A DNA stretch of 15,526 nt from an uncultured Pirellulaceae bacterium (GCA_947258905.1 CAMYKF010000740.1:1-15526), one strand, 5' to 3'; numbered from the stretch's first letter, positions 1 through 6,211 are shown. The notes: generated by a model from the letters alone, not told the origin. Made by a program: numbers and translations.

Positions 1-125
1 GCGTTGACGCCAGGCACACCTGAAATACGCGGCAGGGGCGCATGGGTAGCGCACCCGAGGACGCAAATCAACGTTCCAGCAGCCAAAGCCAGCAAGGCAG
101 CCCTGCCGCTGTCGTGATACTTCAT
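1..125 (-). CDS. N-terminus of a lipoprotein, cut by the left edge
   Basis: An open minus-strand frame starts at ATG 125 and runs off the left edge, giving 41 residues. They form a typical lipoprotein signal peptide: a positively charged start (MKYHDSGR), a hydrophobic core (AALLALAAGTLICV), and a lipobox-like VLGC with the acylated cysteine at residue 25, then ATHAPLP. The frame is open up to a stop at 201-203, so an alternative ATG at 170 is possible, but it would place 15 extra residues before the signal peptide. No convincing Shine-Dalgarno site precedes either start. The mature protein lies outside the window, so no function can be given. Export as a membrane-anchored lipoprotein is inferred from the signal alone. 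Confidence 0.5.
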   Translation of the reverse strand, partial: MKYHDSGRAALLALAAGTLICVLGCATHAPLPRISGVPGVN

Positions 126-280
126 AAATACAATCGGCGCAATTGGAACGGACACCCGTCGCGTGGCCATGGCGGCGTCAGGCCCACGGGATGCGATGAG
201 TTAGCAAATCGCATGCACTCGCGGCAAGGCAAAAGCGAGCCAGGAAAAGGCGATCGCTAGCACCGGACCGAGGCTGGGAA

Positions 281-303
281 GTGTGGTAACGCCGATACCA
301 CAC
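281..303. promoter_or_regulatory. Perfect 8-bp inverted repeat upstream of the edge lipoprotein gene
   Basis: GTGTGGTA at 281-288 and TACCACAC at 296-303 are perfect reverse complements around a 7-nt loop. No T-run follows on either strand, so it does not look like a terminator. It lies between the metalloprotease terminator and the start of the edge lipoprotein gene, where an operator or a leader hairpin could sit. The role is unknown. Confidence 0.3.
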
Positions 304-318
304 GGAATTTGACGCTGC

Positions 319-347
319 AAAAAAAACGGCGGCAAGGAATGCCGCCG
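319..347 (-). terminator. Rho-independent terminator of the metalloprotease gene
   Basis: On the minus strand a 7-bp GC-only stem (CGGCGGC/GCCGCCG, positions 327-333 and 341-347) with a 7-nt loop is followed by eight T residues (the A-run at 319-326). It begins about 30 nt after the stop codon of the metalloprotease gene, the normal place for an intrinsic terminator. Confidence 0.85.
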
Positions 348-377
348 CCGTTCATAGATTTTAGCCCGTCTTGCAGG

Positions 378-3248
378 TTACTGATCTTCACTCTGACCGC
401 GAATGATAATCGGTGCGCTGGAGGCTGCCTGCACGACCACCTTGGAATCCAGCCAGCGGCCGATACGATCCGAAGCGTCCATCAGATGGGCGCGAGTGTA
501 GGCATCGATCTCATCGCTTTCACCTTTGGCCGCATCGATCTTGCCCTGCAGTTCCTTCAGCGTCATGGCGGCGAGATTGGCGATCGGCTTCATGGCGGCC
601 GTGGAACTGTTTTGTTCACTGGCCAGATCAAACAATCGCTCCAGATGCTCGGTCTGCAAGTTACGACGCAGGCTGGAAATCAGCGGCTTGCGATCACTCG
701 AATCGGTCACGGTGAAGTCTTCCAGTTCCGTCCACACGGCACCGGTGATTTCGCCCATCAATTCAGGCAGCGTCAATGCATCCTCATCTTGCGGGACGCG
801 GAATTCGTTGTCGTAAACGCGACGCAGCCGGGTTGGATTCATCAAATTGGTCAGCGTCGTGGCCTGAATACCCATCACGCGATCGTGAACTGGATAGGTC
901 GGCTCGTTATTGCGACCAAAGAATCCGCCGCCGTCACCTGCCCACTTGTCGACGGACATGTGATTAAGCAGTTCGGGTGTCAAGCCATAGACTTCATCGC
1001 GGAAACTGTTATCGATAACAAACGTCAACGCGCGACGCTGCTGTTCCACGGGCACAACCTCAATCGGCTGGCGCCCGTCGGGATCGCCTTTCTTGTCGCG
1101 ATTGACATGTGCACCGCCGATCCAGCGCGACATCATCGAGGCGCCGGAGATCTGCATGCGCAGCGTCATTTCGTATCCGCGGCGGGCCTTGGCCCAGCTG
1201 TCACCATCATCCACGTACTCTTCCAGCAGCTTCTGGCGATGATACTGCGCCAAACGCATCTGGTTCTCGGCGTAATCCAGCGGATCCTTGCTGAAGTCAT
1301 ACCGTTGTGCCAGGGGATCCGGTCCGCTGGTATCCTCATCCGTCGCGTACACGAGTTCCGGCTCGGCCACGCGGGCCAGGATCTTCGGCAGCTTCTTCTT
1401 ATCGAACTCGTAACCGTACTGAATGGCCCACATGTCATAGGGACCGATGCCGATCATGGCCCAGTCGCCCTGGATCTCGCCAGCCTCAAAGTTGAAGTTA
1501 ACCGGCAGATAATCCATGACGGAACCGGCAAATGGACGTTGGCCTTTCATGTCTTCGCTGTTCATGTCGGCCAGCGTGTAAATGCTGGAGGCCTTGAAGT
1601 TGTGACGCAAACCAAGCGTGTGCCCTACTTCGTGACATACCAGGTCGGCCAGCAACGGACCAATAAAGGATTCAGGCATGCCGTCCAGCAGTTGCTCATC
1701 GTCCTCGTCATCCTCGTCCTCGTCCTCATCCTCATCCTCGTCCTCGTCCTCGTCCTCGTCATCATCATCATCATCCTGCAAGCGACCGAGTTCGATCATC
1801 ATCCGCATGGTGGCGACATCGAAAGCGCGGCCATCGGCGGCCAGACAGCTGCCGTTGACCTGACTAATGCGTCCCACCAGCCCGTCGAATTCTTCGTCGC
1901 CGAGCATGCGAGTTTGCGTTTCGTCAAACGCCTGACCGGCAAACGGCTGGATCGTCTGGGTCAGAATCTGCCGCCGCAGGAATTCCCGTTGCGACGGAGG
2001 AGCCAGTCGAATCCGCGGGTCCCAGTTGGGATGATCAGCCAGCCATGCCAGCGTCTCGGGACTCATGCCGGCCATAGCCACCTTGGGCATTTCGTTTTCA
2101 AATTTGTTGTCAAACGTACGAATCCAGCCATCGGTCAGCACGATATCGGCGTCCAGAATCTCGCCCGTCCGCGGGTCGACGCGGCTGGGCCCAATGGCCG
2201 TACTGATGTCGTTGTTCAACCAGCGAATAAAGTTGTACCGGACGTCCTCGGGATCCTTGTCCATATGGGCGCCGGTTTCCTTGTCCTGTTCGTAGACCTC
2301 GATGGCATTGATGATGCCGACCTGTTCAAAGGCCTTGTTCCAGTACAACGCGCCTTCGCGCACCCAGCGGCGGTAACGGACCGGCGTGGTGTGCTCGAGG
2401 TAGAAAATAATCGGCTCCTTGGGAGGACTCAGACGCAGATCCGAATCGCGCTTTTCCAGGTGCCAGCGATTGATATAACGAGTACGCACCTCTTCATCGT
2501 CGTAGCGGCCGAAATCGTCGAACGAAGTCGTAAAGAAACCAACGCGTGTGTCAGCTTCACGCTTGACGAAATCGTCGTTCTTTTTCAGGTTGCTGAACGA
2601 GTAATGAAAGGAGCGGAGCACGCCATCGCTGCAAGGATATTCGACAGCAACTTCGACGTTCTCCGGAAATGCCTTGGTCTTGGTAAACGATGCCAGGTAA
2701 GGTTTGCTGGTGCGGGCAATACCGCCAAAAAACGTACTGGCGTTCTTGACCAGCAATTCATCCAAATCAATGACCGGACCGCCGCGAGGAACCATGGTGA
2801 GGATCTTCACATCCAGCAACAACTCGTCGGTAAACAAACGGGCTACTGAATCCTTTGATTCCGGATCGCCGGTGGAACGAATGCTGAGGTTGTCCTCGAT
2901 CAGAGCCAGGCGATCGTTGTAGCGACGCCAGCGGACGAAGTAATCATTGGTCTGCAGCCCGGCGAATATACTGCCGCTGGATACGGTCAGGGCGATGAAG
3001 TGCCGCTGCTTTTCAAAGTCCTTGGGTAATTCGGCCAACAGCTGCTGGTCCTTCTCGCGATACCACAGCGTGTAAAAACTCTTCTCGCCATTGGGTGCCG
3101 AGATTTTGGTGTAGCCTTCAGTCACCGATTCCAGCGATGGGAAATCGGGCTTGTCCCCGTTGTCCTGAGCCAGCAGGAATTGGGGAGCCAGCATCATCGC
3201 CAGCAAAACAAACGGCAGGGCAAATCTGCCGGGACCAGGAAACGACAT
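378..3248 (-). CDS. Secreted zinc-dependent metalloprotease (DUF5117/DUF4953 type) with acidic tract
   Basis: A 956-residue predicted extracytoplasmic protease. The ATG at 3248 is chosen because GGAGAG precedes it at good spacing and a signal peptide begins directly (MSFPGPGRFALPFVLLAMM, cleavage near LLAQ); the frame stays open 13 codons further upstream without such support. The zinc site is HEVGHTLGLRH with ligands H539, H543, H549 and catalytic E540. This is the extended metzincin pattern, followed later by an SVMDY segment resembling a Met-turn. The long N-terminal half and overall size fit the DUF5117/DUF5118/DUF4953 family of large bacterial zinc proteases. Unusual is a run of 27 Asp/Glu residues (492-518) about 20 residues before the zinc site. 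The substrate is unknown. The gene stands alone, divergent from the first selenoprotein gene, and ends in its own terminator. Confidence 0.88.
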   Translation of the reverse strand: MSFPGPGRFALPFVLLAMMLAPQFLLAQDNGDKPDFPSLESVTEGYTKISAPNGEKSFYTLWYREKDQQLLAELPKDFEKQRHFIALTVSSGSIFAGLQTNDYFVRWRRYNDRLALIEDNLSIRSTGDPESKDSVARLFTDELLLDVKILTMVPRGGPVIDLDELLVKNASTFFGGIARTSKPYLASFTKTKAFPENVEVAVEYPCSDGVLRSFHYSFSNLKKNDDFVKREADTRVGFFTTSFDDFGRYDDEEVRTRYINRWHLEKRDSDLRLSPPKEPIIFYLEHTTPVRYRRWVREGALYWNKAFEQVGIINAIEVYEQDKETGAHMDKDPEDVRYNFIRWLNNDISTAIGPSRVDPRTGEILDADIVLTDGWIRTFDNKFENEMPKVAMAGMSPETLAWLADHPNWDPRIRLAPPSQREFLRRQILTQTIQPFAGQAFDETQTRMLGDEEFDGLVGRISQVNGSCLAADGRAFDVATMRMMIELGRLQDDDDDDEDEDEDEDEDEDEDEDDEDDEQLLDGMPESFIGPLLADLVCHEVGHTLGLRHNFKASSIYTLADMNSEDMKGQRPFAGSVMDYLPVNFNFEAGEIQGDWAMIGIGPYDMWAIQYGYEFDKKKLPKILARVAEPELVYATDEDTSGPDPLAQRYDFSKDPLDYAENQMRLAQYHRQKLLEEYVDDGDSWAKARRGYEMTLRMQISGASMMSRWIGGAHVNRDKKGDPDGRQPIEVVPVEQQRRALTFVIDNSFRDEVYGLTPELLNHMSVDKWAGDGGGFFGRNNEPTYPVHDRVMGIQATTLTNLMNPTRLRRVYDNEFRVPQDEDALTLPELMGEITGAVWTELEDFTVTDSSDRKPLISSLRRNLQTEHLERLFDLASEQNSSTAAMKPIANLAAMTLKELQGKIDAAKGESDEIDAYTRAHLMDASDRIGRWLDSKVVVQAASSAPIIIRGQSEDQ
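1695..1775 (-). repeat. Asp/Glu codon microsatellite in the metalloprotease gene
   Basis: An 81-nt stretch of GAT/GAC/GAG codons, mainly repeats of the hexamer GAGGAC on the minus strand, encodes 27 consecutive acidic residues just before the zinc-binding helix. Simple hexamer repeats can change length by slippage without breaking the frame. Confidence 0.85.
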
Positions 3249-3579
3249 AATTCTCTCCAGGAGCTCAAAAAAGAATGCACGTAACAAACTTATGATCTAC
3301 TTGTCACCGCTGGGCAATTTTTCTCACGCAAAACCCGCAGATCACACAAAAATGACCGGTTTCGGGGGCACTCCATCGTAACACGGCGGGCCCGGCTTCC
3401 CAGGTACCCGCCCCGCGATTTCCAAGTTAATCGTGCCTGCACGATACGGTTTATGCGGGTCAGCGGTGGGGTGGCGGTGCCGGGCATCCGGGTTTTGCCC
3501 GGTGTTGAATCCAGACAACGACTTACGACGAAGACATTCACTGGTTCCAGTTAATTTCAGAAAAAGTTGAGTACAAACT
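3249..3579. other. Divergent intergenic region between metalloprotease and first selenoprotein gene
   Basis: About 330 nt with no credible gene; short frames here lack start signals and recognisable products. It must hold promoters for both divergent genes, but no clear -35/-10 pair stands out. Two structures are visible: a palindrome at 3430-3445, and an 8-bp stem (GCCGGGCA at 3479-3486 with TGCCCGGT at 3496-3503, one G-T pair) that lacks a T-tract. Before the ATG at 3580 there is only a weak GTTGAG as a possible ribosome site. Confidence 0.5.
3430..3445. promoter_or_regulatory. 16-nt operator-like dyad upstream of the first selenoprotein gene
   Basis: ATCGTGC and GCACGAT form a perfect 7-bp dyad around a 2-nt centre (ATCGTGCCTGCACGAT). 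The very small centre is typical of a binding site for a dimeric regulator rather than an RNA hairpin. It lies about 135 nt before the first HMA selenoprotein gene and 180 nt before the divergent metalloprotease. The regulator is unknown. Confidence 0.35.
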
Positions 3580-3900
3580 ATGAAAGCCACTACTCGCCGG
3601 GCAGGCCTGCTGGCCGGACTTGCTCTCTGCCTGTCAGTGTTAACGACAGGCTGCAGTGAACCCGCCGTCCTGACGGTACCCGACGGACACATGACCATGA
3701 CGTTCGATGTCAGTGGCATGTCGTGAGGCGGATCGTGTCAGGGACTGGTCGAGTCCCAGGTGGAAGGTATTACCGGCGTTGCTGATGCCAGGGCGAATTG
3801 CAGCAGTAAAATGGTGCAGATTAGCTACGACCCGGCAGTGTTCGATGCGGGCAACGTGACCAGCCTGCAAGGCCGATATCGATACAGGGCACGCGAATGA
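3580..3900 (+). CDS. HMA-domain lipoprotein, predicted selenoprotein (first of tandem pair)
   Basis: Read with the TGA at 3724-3726 as selenocysteine (U49), this gives a 106-residue protein. Residues 1-25 are a lipoprotein signal peptide ending in LTTGC (Cys25). Residues 39-95 form a heavy-metal-associated, ferredoxin-like domain: a first strand (TMTFDVSGM), the metal loop GM-S-U-GGS-C with Cys53, a helix (QGLVESQVEGITGV), then strands through VQISYDPAVFD. In ordinary HMA proteins the loop is GMxCxxC; here Sec replaces the first Cys and three residues separate it from the second. Without recoding, only a 48-residue fragment would be made, ending inside the metal site. A SECIS-like hairpin follows the TGA, and the next gene is a paralog with TGA at the same site. 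A strong terminator follows. Predicted role: envelope soft-metal binding (Cu, Ag or Hg) or selenol redox chemistry; this part is inference. Confidence 0.82.
3724..3757 (+). promoter_or_regulatory. Candidate bacterial SECIS element (UGA plus hairpin), first gene
   Basis: Counting the U of UGA as 1, nucleotides 18-23 (GGGACU) pair perfectly with 29-34 (AGUCCC), leaving the loop GGUCG at 24-28. The E. coli fdhF SECIS has its key G-U at 23-24 inside a GGUC loop; here GGUC is present with G25-U26, only two nucleotides further on. Stem length, loop size and distance fit the known range for bacterial SECIS elements. The fold was drawn by eye, not computed. Confidence 0.8.
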
Positions 3901-3928
3901 ACAGCGGGCAACCATGCCCAATGTGAGC

Positions 3929-3977
3929 AATCGGGTCTGAACATGCGGAAAAATCCGGCGGTTCGGACCCGATTTTT
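3929..3977 (+). terminator. Strong intrinsic terminator between the two selenoprotein genes
   Basis: A 14-bp stem with a single G-T pair (3929-3942 with 3961-3974) encloses an 18-nt loop, and the T-run 3973-3977 follows at the stem base. It starts 28 nt after the stop of the first gene. The second gene therefore probably has its own promoter. The A residues on the left arm make some activity on the other strand possible. Confidence 0.8.
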
Positions 3978-3993
3978 CTGTTTACGGACCGGG

Positions 3994-4042
3994 TTGGCTG
4001 GAAATTGGCGACGCTTTATTCTGCCGTGCATACTACTATGCA
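3994..4042 (+). promoter_or_regulatory. Possible promoter and operator of the second selenoprotein gene
   Basis: TTGGCT (3994-3999) and TATTCT (4017-4022), 17 nt apart, resemble a sigma-70 promoter with four of six matches in each box. Directly downstream, TGCATA (4027-4032) and TATGCA (4037-4042) form a perfect dyad around CTAC, overlapping the expected transcription start, as an operator might. The promoter match is weak; the dyad is exact. Confidence 0.3.
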
Positions 4043-4061
4043 ATTGAGGCGGCAAGCCAAA

Positions 4062-4114
4062 CTCAGTTGCCCTCAGGTGATCTCAGTTGCCCTCAGGTGA
4101 TCTCAGTTGCAGGT
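4062..4114. repeat. 20-bp tandem repeat, about 2.6 copies, abutting the second selenoprotein start
   Basis: The unit CTCAGTTGCCCTCAGGTGAT occurs at 4062-4081 and 4082-4101, with a partial third copy (CTCAGTTGC, then AGGT) at 4102-4114, ending one base before the ATG at 4116. Each unit contains the palindrome CCTCAGG. The repeats fill the leader and the ribosome-binding region, so copy number could affect translation. Confidence 0.9.
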
Positions 4115-4115
4115 A

Positions 4116-4490
4116 ATGAAAAGCCTTACAAAGCATGTGCCCGGCAAAACCGGATTCGCGGCTATGTGCATGGGATTGTTGCTGCTGACAGCCGGGTGTG
4201 GATCGGGCGAACTGAATGTTCCCACCGGCGCACAAACAATGACGGTTAACGTCAGCGGCATGTGGTGACTGTTTCGTTGTGGCGGGCTCGTTGAGTCCGA
4301 AGTCGAAGGAATCACCGGGGTATATGATGCGCGAGCCAAACGCAGTCAGGGAATTGTTGAGATCAGCTATGACCCGTCAGTATTCAACCCTGATGACGTT
4401 ATTGCTATGGAAAGCAAATATGTTTACAGCCTGCCCGAATCTGCTGTGTCGGAAACAAGTGACGATTCCGGCTCCGGGAACAGCAGTTAA
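4116..4490 (+). CDS. HMA-domain lipoprotein, predicted selenoprotein (second of tandem pair)
   Basis: Read with the TGA at 4266-4268 as selenocysteine (U51), this gives 124 residues. A signal peptide (core AAMCMGLLLLTAGC, lipid Cys28) precedes an HMA domain: first strand TMTVNVSGM, metal loop GM-W-U-LFR-C (Cys55), helix (GGLVESEVEGITGV), then VEISYDPSVFN. The tail (SETSDDSGSGNSS) is Ser/Asp-rich and absent from the paralog. By eye, 35 of 55 aligned core positions match the first gene, with Sec and Cys at identical places although the residues between them differ completely (GGS against LFR). The signal peptides and tails have also diverged, yet the downstream frame is intact, which argues against decay. 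The codon before TGA is TGG, so TGA is unlikely to mean Trp. There is little Shine-Dalgarno signal besides AGGT directly at the start. Function as for its neighbour. Confidence 0.82.
4266..4299 (+). promoter_or_regulatory. Candidate bacterial SECIS element (UGA plus hairpin), second gene
   Basis: In the same numbering (U of UGA = 1), nucleotides 18-23 (CGGGCU) pair with 29-34 (AGUCCG), with one G-U pair, and the loop 24-28 is CGUUG. Stem, loop and the loop G25-U26 fall at exactly the same positions as in the first gene. Pair 18-34 is C-G here and G-C there, a compensatory change; pair 21-31 is G-U here and A-U there. Confidence 0.78.
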
Positions 4491-4514
4491 CGTGGGGCGG
4501 GCTTCCAGCTTGCC
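4491..4514. repeat. Dispersed palindromic repeat, copy 1
   Basis: This starts at the base after the second selenoprotein stop codon and resembles the copy at 5085-5108, with about five differences in 24 nt. The core CGGGCT-TCC-AGCTTG can fold into a 6-bp hairpin with two G-T pairs. From memory, GGCTTCCAGCCTG-type repeats are common between genes in planctomycete genomes; this was not searched. Confidence 0.6.
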
Positions 4515-4589
4515 AACATCCTCTTTGGTACTCGGGCGAGCGGCAATCAGGGATGCACGGTCCATGTAATGTCGCGAAATCAACAGTCG

Positions 4590-5042
4590 TCAATCAATAG
4601 CGAACATCTGGCTCGGATCGCGAAACGCCTTGAATTCCAGAGCGTTGCCGGCCGGATCGCGAAAAAACATCGTGGCCTGCTCGCCGGGTTTTCCCTGGAA
4701 GCGAATGTACGGTTCGATGTCGAAGTCGATACGCCGTGCTTGCAGCCGCCGGGCCAACTCCTGCCACGATTCCCAAGGTAACACGACTCCAAAATGGGGT
4801 ACCGGCACATTGTGTCCGTCGACCGCATTGGATCCGGCATCGGGACCCTGTTCCCCCCGGCGTTTATCGACCAAATGGGCTACCAGCTGGTGGCCAAAGA
4901 AATCGAGATCCAGCCACCGCTGACTGCTGCGACCCGGCTGACAACCCAGCGTCTCAACGTAGAATTCTCGCGCGGCATCCAGATCATCGACGGGAAAGGC
5001 CAGGTGAAAAGGTGCAACGGCGGTATGCGTTTGTGCATTCAT
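4590..5042 (-). CDS. VOC (glyoxalase/dioxygenase fold) family protein
   Basis: A complete single-domain, probably cytoplasmic protein of 150 residues. Two beta-alpha-beta-beta-beta halves are visible: FHLAFPVDDLDAAREFYVET begins the first and HFGVVLPWESWQELARRL the second, ending in FFRDPAGNALEFKAF. The likely metal ligands are H13, H83 and E136, the usual VOC pattern. The family includes glyoxalase I, extradiol dioxygenases and antibiotic-binding proteins. The sequence does not settle which reaction applies, though the intact His/Glu set favours a metal enzyme over a binding protein. The ATG at 5042 has GAGG seven bases upstream. The stop is TGA, which shows that TGA normally terminates in this genome. 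Two copies of a palindromic repeat lie either side of the gene in the same orientation. Confidence 0.88.
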   Translation of the reverse strand: MNAQTHTAVAPFHLAFPVDDLDAAREFYVETLGCQPGRSSQRWLDLDFFGHQLVAHLVDKRRGEQGPDAGSNAVDGHNVPVPHFGVVLPWESWQELARRLQARRIDFDIEPYIRFQGKPGEQATMFFRDPAGNALEFKAFRDPSQMFAID

Positions 5043-5084
5043 GATCGAGCCTCAAGACAGAAATTCCCCGGCATCCTACCGCCA

Positions 5085-5108
5085 CGCGGGTCAGGCTTCC
5101 AGCCTGCA
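5085..5108. repeat. Dispersed palindromic repeat, copy 2
   Basis: CAGGCT-TCC-AGCCTG at its core is a perfect 6-bp hairpin with a 3-nt loop. Together with 4491-4514 it forms a direct repeat flanking the VOC gene. It looks like a REP-type element and lies in the upstream region of that gene. Confidence 0.6.
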
Positions 5109-5154
5109 ATCCCGTTTGTCCTGAGGGCGTTCAAGATCCCAATCTGGTGATTTG

Positions 5155-5222
5155 GTAGTGGATGAGACCACGAGTCCATCCCCGTTACCGTGCAGAAAAG
5201 GACTCGTGGCCTCATCCACTAC
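5155..5222. repeat. Long inverted repeat (23-bp arms, 22-nt loop) downstream of the rhomboid gene
   Basis: The arms 5155-5177 and 5200-5222 are reverse complements except for one position that still allows a G-T pair. The outer ends read GTAGTGGATGAG and CTCATCCACTAC. The hairpin lies 23 nt beyond the rhomboid stop codon. It could stop or stabilise that transcript's 3' end, but no T-run follows it. The long near-perfect arms also suit a dispersed palindromic or MITE-like element. Confidence 0.75.
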
Positions 5223-5245
5223 TCAGAAAACAGAACGGTCTGAGT

Positions 5246-6211
5246 TTACGCCTGCGCCGCGCTGGGCACCAGGTCCGCGTCGGTCAGATAGCAGAGTTGT
5301 GCGCATTGGTGATTGGGGCAACGCAGCAAGCGATCCCCGATCAGATCGTGTCCGCTCATTTCGGTACCGCACGTCGTACAGGGGCGTGCCGGCAATTGCT
5401 CGACGAATTCCTCAATCGTCGTCGGTTCGAACTTTTGTTCTTCGACCTTTTTGGGCGCAGCCACCCTTTCACGGGAGGTAAAGTAGCGCCGATCGGTGTC
5501 GCCTACCAGCACGCGGTCCGTTTGGTTGCGGAATATCAGCATGGTTACCGCACCGATCATAAATCCGCCGACATGAGCCATCCAGGCAACACCAGTCAGT
5601 GATCCTTCCAGATCCAGCGAAGCGTTGTACATTTGCTGCATGATCCAGAAGAATCCGAACACGCCCGCCGGAATATTGAAACGAACAGGCAGCGGTCCCA
5701 GGAAAAACAGCATCTTGATCTGGGCGGCAAATCCAAACAGCGTCATGTAAGCACCCATGACACCGGCAATCGCACCACTGGCTCCGACCAGAAATACTTC
5801 ACTCGAAAAATCTGTCACGCAGTGCGATAAACACGCCACCACACCCCAAAACAGGTACAGGACAATGAAGGCAAACGTCCCCAGGGCGGTTTCCAGCGAC
5901 TGGCCAAACACCCACAAAATGATCATGTTGCCGATCAGATGCCCCAGTCCGCCATGCATGAACATGTGGGTGATGACACCGATTATCTGGCCTTCTTGCA
6001 ACTTGGCCGGAACTGCTCCCCACGTGTCGTAGAACTCCTTGACTTCCGCAGCCTTGATCTTGCCTTCATAGCCGGGTTGCACGATCAGGTGCCGCCCGGT
6101 CATCTCCATTTTGGACACAACGGCGAACACGGCGATGTTGATCAGGATCAGCATCACAGTTGCGATGGGAAAATTGGGACGTTCGAGGTTGTCACCCAGG
6201 GGTAATAACAT
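5246..6211 (-). CDS. Rhomboid-family intramembrane serine protease with C-terminal Cys cluster
   Basis: A 321-residue polytopic membrane protease expected to cleave transmembrane segments of substrate proteins. The catalytic serine is S145 in GASGA and its partner is H213 in AHVGG; HGG-LGHLIGN (H86, H91, N95) in the second membrane helix is also typical. The N-terminus (MLLPLGDNLERPNFPIATV) and the long loop between helices 1 and 2 match the common bacterial subgroup. About six membrane helices are seen, then a soluble tail with Cys278, Cys281, Cys298, Cys303 and Cys307, suggesting a small zinc ribbon. The ATG at 6211 is preferred; a TTG six codons upstream (6229) is in frame. No partner gene is adjacent, so the substrate is unknown. 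Confidence 0.9.
   Translation of the reverse strand: MLLPLGDNLERPNFPIATVMLILINIAVFAVVSKMEMTGRHLIVQPGYEGKIKAAEVKEFYDTWGAVPAKLQEGQIIGVITHMFMHGGLGHLIGNMIILWVFGQSLETALGTFAFIVLYLFWGVVACLSHCVTDFSSEVFLVGASGAIAGVMGAYMTLFGFAAQIKMLFFLGPLPVRFNIPAGVFGFFWIMQQMYNASLDLEGSLTGVAWMAHVGGFMIGAVTMLIFRNQTDRVLVGDTDRRYFTSRERVAAPKKVEEQKFEPTTIEEFVEQLPARPCTTCGTEMSGHDLIGDRLLRCPNHQCAQLCYLTDADLVPSAAQA

Noticed and set aside
42..260. 72-codon plus-strand frame at the left edge
   Set aside because: Low-complexity translation with no domain; the opposite strand carries a clear lipoprotein signal peptide.
309..2849. Very long plus-strand open frame (846 codons) opposite the metalloprotease
   Set aside because: It is the antisense of a gene with a signal peptide, zinc motif and terminator. 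Its translation has poly-Leu/Val/Ile runs mirroring the acidic tract and no recognisable domain.
3290..3719. Minus-strand open frames of 83 and 125 codons in the divergent intergenic region
   Set aside because: They overlap each other and the first selenoprotein gene, have no recognisable product, and lack convincing start signals.
4062..4114. Small CRISPR array
   Set aside because: The 20-bp units are directly adjacent with no spacers, and no cas gene is present.
3724..4268. TGA reassigned to Trp or Gly genome-wide
   Set aside because: TGA is a genuine stop for the VOC gene and the first TadE-like gene, tryptophan is TGG throughout, and the codon before TGA in the second gene is itself TGG.
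3580..4490. Two pseudogenes with nonsense mutations
   Set aside because: The same TGA site in both paralogs, intact diverged frames on both sides, a conserved downstream Cys and covarying hairpins all argue against decay. Sequencing error at both sites is very unlikely.
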